Shown here: positions 1 to 7,352 of the stretch, one piece after another
How positions within the stretch are numbered: position 1 is the first letter of the stretch
Layout of the letters: each line of letters begins with the position of its first letter
DNA from: Alphaproteobacteria bacterium
GTDB taxonomy: Bacteria > Pseudomonadota > Alphaproteobacteria > Rhodospirillales > WMHbin7
Length of the DNA: 64,000 bases
Direction: 5' to 3'
Assembly: GCA_015231795.1 (NCBI GenBank)
Contig: JADGAX010000001.1
Location: 372,001 to 436,000, forward strand
The notes under the pieces: generated by a model
What the model was told of the DNA's origin: nothing
The model's input: only the letters and a program-made list of their open reading frames with translations
The model's database searches: none
Translations under genes and position numbers: made by a program

Positions 1-2
1 TC

Positions 3-956
3 GCCTTGGCTTCGGCCAAGGAAATGCTGATCTTCGGACGCGGCCTGATCGGCTTGGGCGTCGCCGCCTGCCTGATGGCCTCGATGAAGGGCTTTACGCA
101 ATGGTTCGCCGCCGAACGCCTGCCGCTGGTCAACGGCCTGTTACTGGGTTGCGGCGGTTTGGGGGCGCTGGCCGCCACCGCCCCCGTCGAATTCGCCTTG
201 CAGCATACGGGCTGGCGCAATCTGTTCTTGCTGCTGGCGGGGGCCACGCTGCTGTCTTCCGCCGTCATCTTCTTCGTCATGCCCGACCGCAAAGCGGAAC
301 GCGGCGCGGGCCAGAATGAAAGCGTCAGCCAGCAGATCGGAGCGCTGAAAATCATTTTCAAAAGCCCTGTCTTTTGGGGCATCGCCCCCGGCTCGGCGCT
401 GATCCAAGCCAGTTTCATGGGCATTCAGGGTCTGTGGGCGGGGCCTTGGCTGCGCGATGTGGCCGGTCTTTCGCGCCCGGAAGTGGCGGGCCACCTGTTC
501 GCCATGGCCGGCGCCGTCGCCTTGGGCTTCGTTTCGATGGGGCTGCTCGCCGACTGGCTGCGCCGCCACAAGATCAGCCCTCTCGCGATTTCCCTGGCGG
601 GAATGATCCTGTTCCTACTCGTTCAACTGGCCCTTGTCTTGGAAGCGACGTCGCTGGCCTTGCCGCTTTGCCTGCTGTTCGGCTTCCTGGGCACGTCGGG
701 GGCCTTGAACTATGCCAGCCTCAATCAGCTTTTCCCGCCCAACATGGCTGGGCGCGTGGCGACCAGCTTCAATCTGCTGGTCTTCGCCGCGACCTTTGCC
801 TGCCAGTGGGGCATGGGCGCCGTGATCGGCCTGTGGCCCGCCGAGAACGGCCATTACGACAGCCAGGCCTACGCCGCTTCGTTTGGCCTGATGCTGGGTT
901 TGCAGGTGATCGGCGTCGGCTGGATCGTCTATTCACGCAGAAGGCATAGGCTATGA
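3..956 (+). CDS. MFS transporter, 5'-truncated by window edge
   Basis: The frame is open to the left edge, so the true start and the first membrane helices lie outside the window. About 316 residues are visible with roughly ten hydrophobic segments and a charged central cytoplasmic loop (around MPDRKAERG) separating two halves, the usual layout of major facilitator proteins. The tail RRRHR is cytoplasmic and positively charged. The substrate cannot be told from sequence. Its stop overlaps the ATG of the following dehydrogenase (ATGA), which suggests a shared transcript and possibly transport of an organic acid or sugar acid, but that is inference. Confidence 0.8.
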   Translation, partial: ALASAKEMLIFGRGLIGLGVAACLMASMKGFTQWFAAERLPLVNGLLLGCGGLGALAATAPVEFALQHTGWRNLFLLLAGATLLSSAVIFFVMPDRKAERGAGQNESVSQQIGALKIIFKSPVFWGIAPGSALIQASFMGIQGLWAGPWLRDVAGLSRPEVAGHLFAMAGAVALGFVSMGLLADWLRRHKISPLAISLAGMILFLLVQLALVLEATSLALPLCLLFGFLGTSGALNYASLNQLFPPNMAGRVATSFNLLVFAATFACQWGMGAVIGLWPAENGHYDSQAYAASFGLMLGLQVIGVGWIVYSRRRHRL

Positions 957-1909
957 AACATCGGCTGATCGTCACGCGCCGCCTGCCGGAAACGGTCGAG
1001 GAACGCATCAAACGCGAATTCGACGCATGGATTCCCGAGCAAGACAAACCGATGAGCGGCAAGGAGTTGCTGGAACTGGCCGCAGGCGCCAACGCCCTTC
1101 TGGTGACTCCCACCGAACGCATCGACGCCGACTTGATCGCCCTCCTCCCCGCATCGGTCAGGATCGTCGCCACATTCTCGGTCGGCTACGATCATATCGA
1201 CCTTCCGGCTGCCAAGAAGCGCGGCATCGCGGTTACCCATACGCCGGGCGTTCTGACCAACGCCACGGCAGAAATCGCCCTGTTGCTTATCCTGGGCGCG
1301 GCCAGGCGCGCCCACGAGGGCGAAATGATCATGCGCGACGCCAGTTGGACCGGCTGGACGCCCACCCAACTGCTGGGCTGCGAGTTGGCTGGCAAGCGCC
1401 TGGGCATTCTGGGCATGGGACGCATCGGCCAAGCCGTGGCCGACAGGGCGCGCGCCTTCGGCATGTCCATTTTCTATTCCAACCGCCGCCGCCTGCCTCC
1501 CGACCAGGAAAAGGGCGCTACCTTTTGCCCCGATCCCGAAGCGATGCTGGCGCGAATCGACATCCTGTCCCTGAACGCGCCATCAACCCCCGAGACCTGG
1601 CATTTTCTGGACGAACGGCGCATTTCGTTGATGAAACCAGGGGCCATCGTGGTCAATACCGGGCGCGGCCCCCTGATCGACGACGACGCTCTGATTGGCG
1701 CCCTGAAATCCGGCCACATCGCCGCAGCCGGATTGGATGTCTATGAAAACGAACCCAAGGCGCATCCCGGCTACCGGGAACTGCCAAACACGTTCCTACT
1801 GCCGCATCTGGGCAGCGCCACCACCGAAACCCGCAATGCCATGGGCATGATGGCGCTGGACAACATCCAAGCCGTTCTTCAGGGGTTGGCTCCACCCAAC
1901 GGTCTGTAA
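953..1909 (+). CDS. D-isomer-specific 2-hydroxyacid dehydrogenase (glyoxylate/hydroxypyruvate reductase type)
   Basis: A complete 318-residue protein of the D-2-hydroxyacid dehydrogenase family, which reduces 2-oxoacids such as glyoxylate or hydroxypyruvate with NAD(P)H in the cytoplasm. The Rossmann motif is GILGMGRIGQAVADRA near residue 150. The catalytic set is visible: Arg in NTGRGPLIDDDAL, Glu in the ENEP segment, and His in LLPHLGSAT. NRRR after the second beta strand of the Rossmann fold, instead of an Asp, suggests NADPH preference. The ATG overlaps the MFS stop by four bases, so the pair is probably co-transcribed. The exact substrate is unresolved. Confidence 0.9.
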   Translation: MKHRLIVTRRLPETVEERIKREFDAWIPEQDKPMSGKELLELAAGANALLVTPTERIDADLIALLPASVRIVATFSVGYDHIDLPAAKKRGIAVTHTPGVLTNATAEIALLLILGAARRAHEGEMIMRDASWTGWTPTQLLGCELAGKRLGILGMGRIGQAVADRARAFGMSIFYSNRRRLPPDQEKGATFCPDPEAMLARIDILSLNAPSTPETWHFLDERRISLMKPGAIVVNTGRGPLIDDDALIGALKSGHIAAAGLDVYENEPKAHPGYRELPNTFLLPHLGSATTETRNAMGMMALDNIQAVLQGLAPPNGL

Positions 1910-1938
1910 CAAAACATTTTTCTTCCACTTTTTTGTTC

Positions 1939-1979
1939 AAGGCGGAGCCGAGCGGTTCCGCCTTATTGCGTTTCGCAAT
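1939..1979 (+). terminator. Tandem hairpins after the dehydrogenase gene
   Basis: AAGGCGGA at 1939-1946 pairs with TCCGCCTT at 1957-1964. Directly behind it ATTGCG (1965-1970) pairs with CGCAAT (1974-1979). A T-rich stretch lies before rather than after the first stem, so this is a probable terminator or transcript-end structure, not a textbook one. A third small hairpin, ATGTTG/CAACAT, follows at 1998-2016. Confidence 0.5.
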
Positions 1980-2021
1980 GCGACACCCATTCCGATGATG
2001 TTGTATTTTGCAACATTCCTG

Positions 2022-2050
2022 TTGACGGGTAGGTCGCACAGGAATATCAC
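2022..2050 (+). promoter_or_regulatory. Candidate sigma70-type promoter for the TSUP operon
   Basis: TTGACG at 2022-2027 and TATCAC at 2045-2050 are separated by 17 bases. The site lies about 105 bases before the TTG start of the TSUP gene, in a gap that follows the terminator-like hairpins. The match to the -10 consensus is modest. Confidence 0.35.
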
Positions 2051-2155
2051 GGATATCTAAATTATCGGTCTCGCTTCGCCCCTGGCCATTGGCAATCAAT
2101 ATGGGCCGCAGGGAGACAAATTGGGCAACATCCTTAGAAAAAAAGGAAATCCAAG

Positions 2156-3106
2156 TTGCATCCGCATCCTCTGCTGCGCATCCTTTCCCTGGCCGCCTTC
2201 ACCTTGATCTTGTTGAACGCCGACCTCGCCCTGGCCGCCGACCTGCCAACCGGCGCCGAGGAAGGCTTGCCCTGGTGGGGCTGGGCCGCTTTGCTATTCG
2301 TCGTCACCTTCTTCCTGGGAATCGTGGCCGTTCTGGGCGGCGTGGGCGGCGGCGTGCTGTTTGTGCCGATCGTTGGCGGATTCTTCCCCTTCCATCTCGA
2401 TTTTGTGCGAGGCGCCGGTCTGCTGGTGGCGCTGGCGGGCGCCCTGGCGGCAGGCCCCGGCCTGTTGAGCAGCGGCATGGCCAGCCTGCGTCTGGCCGCT
2501 CCCTTGGCCTTGCTGGCCTCGGCATCCGCCATCGCCGGGGCCATGATCGGCTTGGCCTTGCCCACCAATGTCGTGCAACTGGCGCTGGGCACCACCATTT
2601 TGGGCATCGTCGTTCTGATGTTCCTGGCCAAGAAGTCGGAGTTCCCCGAAGTCGCCAAGGCCGACAGCCTGTCGGCGGCCCTGAAAATGAACGGCGTTTT
2701 TACCGACGCCTATTCCGGCAAAAGCGTCGACTGGCGAGTGCATCGCACGCCGCAGGGTTTGGCCATGTTCGTCGTGATCGGCCTGATGGCGGGCATGTTC
2801 GGGCTTGGCGCCGGATGGGCCAATGTGCCGGTGCTCAATCTGCTGATGGGGGCGCCGCTGAAGGTTTCTGTGGCGACCAGCAAATTCATGTTGTCGATCG
2901 TCGATACCGCCGCCGCCTGGGTCTATCTGAACCAGGGCGCGGTTCTGGCCATCATCGCCGTTCCCTCGATCATCGGCATCATGCTGGGGTCGCTGGTCGG
3001 CGTGCGTCTGCTTAAGCGCACCAACGCCTCGGTGGTGCGCAAGGTGGTGATCGGCATGCTGTTGCTGGCCGGGGGACGCGCCCTCTTGAAGGGCCTGGGA
3101 ATCTAA
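2156..3106 (+). CDS. TSUP-family membrane exporter (sulfite exporter TauE/SafE type)
   Basis: A 316-residue polytopic membrane protein of the TSUP (TauE/SafE) family, which moves sulfur-containing anions or sulfonates out of or across the inner membrane. It starts at a TTG with an AAGGAA ribosome site seven bases upstream; residues 1-28 look like a signal peptide or first helix ending ALA before ADLPTG. Family features are two glycine-rich halves (GGVGGGVLFVPIVGG near residue 63 and GLGAGWANVPVLNLLMG near 222), each followed by several helices. A hydrophilic loop of about 40 residues joins the halves. Next genes encode a small membrane protein and a universal stress protein, probably in one operon. 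The substrate is not determinable here. Confidence 0.85.
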   Translation: MHPHPLLRILSLAAFTLILLNADLALAADLPTGAEEGLPWWGWAALLFVVTFFLGIVAVLGGVGGGVLFVPIVGGFFPFHLDFVRGAGLLVALAGALAAGPGLLSSGMASLRLAAPLALLASASAIAGAMIGLALPTNVVQLALGTTILGIVVLMFLAKKSEFPEVAKADSLSAALKMNGVFTDAYSGKSVDWRVHRTPQGLAMFVVIGLMAGMFGLGAGWANVPVLNLLMGAPLKVSVATSKFMLSIVDTAAAWVYLNQGAVLAIIAVPSIIGIMLGSLVGVRLLKRTNASVVRKVVIGMLLLAGGRALLKGLGI

Positions 3107-3119
3107 AGGAGTAAGACCA

Positions 3120-3587
3120 ATGGACATGACCTTGCCGTCCGTCGCATCCGCCAAAACGACCGAAACGGTCTCGCAGCCCCAAACTTTGGCCGTTTCGCAA
3201 GAGCAGCTTATCTACGCCAACCTGCTCGATATCGGCATGAAGGCGGGCATGGCGCTCCTGATCGTCTCGTTCGGACTGTATGTTTCGGGAATCTTGTCGC
3301 CGCTGGTTCCCTTGAACGAACTGCCGAACTACTGGTCCATGCCGGTCAATCAGTATTTGACCGCCACGGGCGTCGGCACCGGCTGGAGCTGGGTCAAGCT
3401 GATCAGCCATGGCGACTTCCTGAACTTCATCGGCATCGCCTTTCTGTCCGCGGTGACCATCGCATGCTATTTTCGCATCATTCCGATTCCTTTTCGCAAT
3501 GGGGAACGCGTTTTCACCGCCATTTTGGTGATTGAAACGCTTGTCCTTATCCTGGGGGCCTCGGGCATCCTGGTCATCGGCCACTGA
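3120..3587 (+). CDS. Small membrane protein next to TSUP exporter, DUF1634-like
   Basis: 155 residues with a polar N-terminal tail of about 38 residues and three predicted membrane helices (about 38-60, 97-117 and 131-152). Position right after a TauE/SafE gene, size and topology resemble DUF1634 proteins, which are often found beside such exporters; this assignment is by context and topology, not by a diagnostic motif. ATG at 3120 is preceded by AAAGGAGTAAG, a strong ribosome site. It starts 13 bases after the TSUP stop and ends 13 bases before the stress-protein start, so all three genes look co-transcribed. Function unknown; perhaps a partner subunit of the exporter. Confidence 0.65.
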   Translation: MDMTLPSVASAKTTETVSQPQTLAVSQEQLIYANLLDIGMKAGMALLIVSFGLYVSGILSPLVPLNELPNYWSMPVNQYLTATGVGTGWSWVKLISHGDFLNFIGIAFLSAVTIACYFRIIPIPFRNGERVFTAILVIETLVLILGASGILVIGH

Positions 3588-3600
3588 CGGAGATTACCGC

Positions 3601-4443
3601 ATGTCCTCGCTCGATCCCCTGGCCCGCATGGATAGAATCCTGGTCTCCAGCGACGGCTCCGAATTCAGCGAAGGCGCTGTCCGGCTTGCCATCGCGGTCG
3701 GCGTCAAGTCGGGCGCCAAACTTTTCGCCATGACCATGGTGAAAACCAATCCCGAATATGAAACCATTGCGCCGCAACTGGTGGCCCAAAAGGCGGCGGA
3801 GTCCCGCGCGCATCTGGAATCCGTCGTGGCCAGGGCCAAAGAGGCAGGCATCGCCTGCGAACCCATCCTTTGCCATGGCGACGAACCCTCGCGCGAGACC
3901 ATCGATGCGGCGCGCAAGGTCAATGCCGATCTGATCGTGATGGGACGGCGCGGAAGGCGCGGCTTGGCGCGGCTGATGGTTGGCGACGCCACCGTCAAGG
4001 TGATCGGCAAGGGACCCTGCAGCGTTCTGGTGGTCCCCCAGGCTTCCCAGATGTGGACCAGCCGCATCTTGCTGGCCACCGACGGATCGCGCTTCAGCGA
4101 CGCGGCGGCCGTAACGGCCAGCATGGTCGCCAAATGCTGCCATACGGCGGTCAGCGTGGTGACGGCCCTGGTTCCCAGCCACAATGAGAAGCGCCAGCAG
4201 GAAGGCCGCGATTCGGTGGCCAAAATCGTTGCTTACTTGCGTGATCAGGGAATCGAGGCGGAGGGCGAGGCTTTGCCCGGCGAACCCGATCAAGTGATCG
4301 TGGAAGCCGCGCAACGCAAGGCCGCCGGCTTGATCATCACCGGCACGCACGGGCGTACCGGCTTCGACAAGGTTCTGGTGGGCAGCGTTTCCGAACGCGT
4401 CATCGGCAAGACCGCCTGTCCGGTTCTGGTGGTCAAGGCCTGA
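3601..4443 (+). CDS. Tandem-domain universal stress protein (UspA x2)
   Basis: A cytoplasmic protein of 280 residues with two Usp domains in tandem. Each carries the ATP-binding G-2x-G-9x-G signature: GRRGRRGLARLMVGDA in domain 1 and GTHGRTGFDKVLVGS in domain 2. Each domain begins with the usual strand (RILVSSDGSEFSE and RILLATDGSRFSD). The start at 3601 was chosen because it follows GGAG and because the longer reading has 23 residues unlike any Usp N-terminus. Usp proteins respond to nutrient, redox or metabolic stress. Third gene of the TSUP operon, which hints at a link with stress from sulfur compounds (inference). Confidence 0.9.
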   Translation: MSSLDPLARMDRILVSSDGSEFSEGAVRLAIAVGVKSGAKLFAMTMVKTNPEYETIAPQLVAQKAAESRAHLESVVARAKEAGIACEPILCHGDEPSRETIDAARKVNADLIVMGRRGRRGLARLMVGDATVKVIGKGPCSVLVVPQASQMWTSRILLATDGSRFSDAAAVTASMVAKCCHTAVSVVTALVPSHNEKRQQEGRDSVAKIVAYLRDQGIEAEGEALPGEPDQVIVEAAQRKAAGLIITGTHGRTGFDKVLVGSVSERVIGKTACPVLVVKA

Positions 4444-4495
4444 GAACAGACCTGCCGTCTTGCCCGCCTGCGGCCAGCATGCCACCATGCCGGGC

Positions 4496-5896
4496 ATGAA
4501 TTCGCTTCGCAGAAAAATCATCTTCGGCTATCTGGCCGTCGGCCTGTTCGTGTTCGCACTGTCGCTGGCGGCCATCTACGAACTGTGGCGGCTTGAACGC
4601 GATCTGGCGACCGAGGAATCCTTGTATTCGCTGGTCGATGCCGTGATGGAGGCTAGGCGCTTCGAGAAGAATTACATTCTTTACCAGGGGGCGAGCGATC
4701 TGGAGCAAAACGCCTTCTATGTCCGCCAGGCATCCCGCCTGCTAGACAGCCATGCCGAAATTCTGAGCGTCATCGATGCGCCGGAAATCGGCCCCCGCCT
4801 TGCAGCCTTGCTTGAAGGCTACAGTCAAGCGCTGGATGTTTTCGTCAAGAAGCCTACCGACGCCAACGAAGCTATGCTGCGTACTTTTGGCAAGGAAATG
4901 ACCGAGGCGGCTCATCAGTTGGCGGCTTGGCGCAGAAGCGATCTGCACCGCGCCATGACGCTGCACCGCTACATCCTGATCGGCGTGGTGGCCGGTGGCC
5001 TGGCCCTGATCTTGATATCGGGCACGCTGGTTTCGCTAAGGGTTACGCGCCCGCTTCGCCAAATGCAAAGGCGCATGGAGGAAATCGCAGCGGGCGAACG
5101 CATGACGCAGATCGACCTTCCTTCGAATGATGCGGAAATCCGTTCGCTGACGGATGCGTTCAACCGGGTGCTGGGCGAGTTGGAGTTGCGCAGCCAGCAA
5201 ATGCTGGTTTCGCAGAAGCTGGCCTCGCTGGGCGTCATGCTTTCAGGCGTCGCCCACGAACTGAACAACCCGCTGTCCAACATCTCGACCTCGTGCCAGA
5301 TTCTTCTTGAGGAAGGAAAGGACGCCGATCCGGAATTCCTGCGCTGGCATCTGGCGCAGATGGACGAGCAGACGGAACGGGCCAAGCGCATCGTGGCCTC
5401 GCTGCTCGATTTCAGCCGCCATCAGCGCTTCATGAAGGAACATGTGGGTCTGAAGCCGCTGGCCCAAGAAACGCTGTCCTTCGTGCGCGGCCAGATGCCA
5501 AGCGGCGCCGCCATCGACATGGACATTCCCGACGATCTGACCCTGCCCGCCGACCGGCAGCGGCTGCAACAAGTGCTGATCAATCTGCTGAAAAACGCCG
5601 CCGAGGCCTGCGGCGCCGAAGGCCGGGTTCGACTTCGCGCCTGGACGCAAGACAAGATCGCGATGATCGAGGTGGCCGACAACGGCAGCGGCATCCCCGC
5701 CGCCGACCTCCCGCATATCTTCGATCCTTTCTTCACCACGAAGGAGGTCGGTCGGGGGTCCGGCCTGGGTCTGTTCATCGTTCACGACATCGTGAAAAAG
5801 CATGGCGGCGCGATATCGGTGACCTCGCCCCCCGAGGGCGGCACAGAGTTCTTGATCCGACTTCCGCTTGATGACAACACTATCGGCCAGACCTGA
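4496..5896 (+). CDS. Membrane-bound sensor histidine kinase with HAMP domain
   Basis: About 466 residues: a short cytoplasmic start, a membrane helix (IIFGYLAVGLFVFALSLAAI), a periplasmic helical region of about 140 residues, a second helix (ILIGVVAGGLALILISG), a HAMP linker (VTRPLRQMQRRMEEIAAGE), and a kinase core. The phosphoacceptor His is near residue 254 in GVAHELNNPLSN; N box LINLLKNAAEA, G1 DNGSGIPA and G2 GRGSGLGLFIVHDI are intact. It should autophosphorylate in response to an unknown signal. ATGs at 4487 and 4496 are both possible starts; no strong ribosome site decides. The stop is followed at once by the ribosome site of the NtrC-like regulator, its probable partner. Confidence 0.88.
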   Translation: MNSLRRKIIFGYLAVGLFVFALSLAAIYELWRLERDLATEESLYSLVDAVMEARRFEKNYILYQGASDLEQNAFYVRQASRLLDSHAEILSVIDAPEIGPRLAALLEGYSQALDVFVKKPTDANEAMLRTFGKEMTEAAHQLAAWRRSDLHRAMTLHRYILIGVVAGGLALILISGTLVSLRVTRPLRQMQRRMEEIAAGERMTQIDLPSNDAEIRSLTDAFNRVLGELELRSQQMLVSQKLASLGVMLSGVAHELNNPLSNISTSCQILLEEGKDADPEFLRWHLAQMDEQTERAKRIVASLLDFSRHQRFMKEHVGLKPLAQETLSFVRGQMPSGAAIDMDIPDDLTLPADRQRLQQVLINLLKNAAEACGAEGRVRLRAWTQDKIAMIEVADNGSGIPAADLPHIFDPFFTTKEVGRGSGLGLFIVHDIVKKHGGAISVTSPPEGGTEFLIRLPLDDNTIGQT

Positions 5897-5906
5897 AGGA
5901 GGCATA

Positions 5907-7199
5907 ATGGCGGATCAGGGCCGGTTGCTGATCGTGGACGACGAGAAGGTGGCGCTCAAGAACCTCGAGCATGTGCTGAGGAAGGAGGGCTATGACGTCG
6001 TTTGCGCGCAGACCGGCCAGGCTGCCATCACGCGCATCGGCAAGGAAAGTTTCGACGTCGTCCTGACCGATCTGCGCATGGAGCGCATCGACGGCATGCA
6101 GGTCTTGAAATCCTGCCGCGAACTTTCGCCCTCGACCGAGGTCGTCATGATCACCGGCTTCGCCACCGTCGACAGCGCCGTCGAGGCCATGCGCCAGGGC
6201 GCCTTCAGCTATGTCGCCAAGCCTTACCGGCTAGACGAGGTGCGCCGCGTGGTGGCCGAGGCCCTGGACCGCGTGAAGCGCCGACAGTCCCTGGCAGCCA
6301 TGAGCGAGAGCAAAACCGGCGACGAAGCCTTTCTGACCCGCACCCCCGCCCTTCAGCGCGTGCTGACCACCGCCAGACAGGTGGCGGCTCTCGATTGCCC
6401 GGTCCTGATCCTGGGCGAACAGGGAACCGGGCGGCGCGCTTTGGCCAGAACCCTGCATCAGTTGGGCGCCCAGGCGGATGCGCCCTTTCAAATCCTGCGA
6501 TGCAGCGCCCATGACAACGTGGCCCTGGAAGCCATGCTGTTCGGCAGCCAGGCCCCTCAGAGCGGCACCTTGCTGCTGGAGGAAGTGGAAATGCTGCCAG
6601 CCGCTCTTCAGGCAAGACTGGCCATGGCGCTCGACCAGCCCGGCGGCGACGAGGCGCACGCCTTGAAGCCGCGCCTGCTGGTCAGCAGTTCGGCCGATCT
6701 GGACGGGGCGGTCAAGGACGGCGTCTTTCGCCAAGACCTGCATCTGATGCTGCGGGTGGTCACCCTGACCTTGCCCCCCTTGTCTCAACGCACCGGCGAT
6801 ATTCCCCTGCTGGCCCTGCATCTTCTGGGCAAAGCGTGCGCGGAAAACGGCAAGACCTTGCTTCGCATCTCGGACGACGCGCTCGATCTGCTGGCCGCCT
6901 ACGATTATCCAGGCAATGTGCGTGAACTGGATACGGTGATCAGGGGCGCCGTGGCGGTTTGCGACGGCGCCACCATCGAACCGCGCCATCTGCCGCCCAG
7001 CGTGCGCCACGCCAATCGCGAAGCCAGAAGCAACCGGCTGCAAACGCTGGAGGAGCGCGAGCGCGAATACATCATGTGGGTGCTGGAAGAAGTGGGCGGC
7101 AACCAGACCTTGGCCGCCAAGGTGCTGGGCATCGACCGCGCCTCGCTCTGGCGCAAGCTGAAGCGCTATGAAAACGAAAAGGGAAAGGAAGAGGGTTAG
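5907..7199 (+). CDS. NtrC-family response regulator with degenerate sigma54-activator ATPase domain
   Basis: 430 residues: receiver domain (LLIVDDEKV at the start, phosphoacceptor Asp in VVLTDLRMERIDG near residue 54, conserved Lys in VAKPYR), central AAA+ domain from about residue 150 to 350, and a Fis-type helix-turn-helix (NQTLAAKVLGIDRASLWRKL). The start follows AAGGAGG at 5896-5902. The central domain is unusual: Walker A reads GEQGTGRR with Arg for the catalytic Lys, Walker B reads TLLLEEVE with Glu for Asp, and the stretch that normally holds the GAFTGA sigma54-contact loop is missing between AMLFGS and SGTLLLEE. It therefore probably does not work as a classical ATP-driven sigma54 activator; like TyrR or Rhodobacter NtrC it may control another polymerase form. 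Partner kinase lies just upstream. Confidence 0.88.
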   Translation: MADQGRLLIVDDEKVALKNLEHVLRKEGYDVVCAQTGQAAITRIGKESFDVVLTDLRMERIDGMQVLKSCRELSPSTEVVMITGFATVDSAVEAMRQGAFSYVAKPYRLDEVRRVVAEALDRVKRRQSLAAMSESKTGDEAFLTRTPALQRVLTTARQVAALDCPVLILGEQGTGRRALARTLHQLGAQADAPFQILRCSAHDNVALEAMLFGSQAPQSGTLLLEEVEMLPAALQARLAMALDQPGGDEAHALKPRLLVSSSADLDGAVKDGVFRQDLHLMLRVVTLTLPPLSQRTGDIPLLALHLLGKACAENGKTLLRISDDALDLLAAYDYPGNVRELDTVIRGAVAVCDGATIEPRHLPPSVRHANREARSNRLQTLEEREREYIMWVLEEVGGNQTLAAKVLGIDRASLWRKLKRYENEKGKEEG

Positions 7200-7206
7200 G
7201 TTTTCT

Positions 7207-7352
7207 CGGCCCTAGCGCACGATCATTTAACTCCGAGTCACTCCGTGACGCGGAGTTAAACGTGAATCGTTCGCTAAAACAAATAGGTAGAGCAGATTCA
7301 CGTCTTCAATCAAAGCCGTTTAACGGCTTCTATTGAAGACGATCTGCTCTAG
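7207..7352. repeat. Structured intergenic repeat, copy 1 (two hairpins)
   Basis: A 146-bp element that also occurs at 13807-13953, about four-fifths identical by eye. Hairpin 1 (7226-7260) has arms TTTAACTCCG/CGGAGTTAAA with an inner GTCAC/GTGAC stem. Hairpin 2 (7289-7350) has nested arms AGAGCAGAT/ATCTGCTCT, GTCTTCAAT/ATTGAAGAC and AAGCCG/CGGCTT. The two copies differ by compensatory pairs, so the fold, not only the sequence, seems conserved. The element ends in CTAG. Its right edge overlaps the last codons of the convergent GH17-like gene. It recalls palindromic mosaic elements of alphaproteobacteria, but no named family is claimed. Confidence 0.85.
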
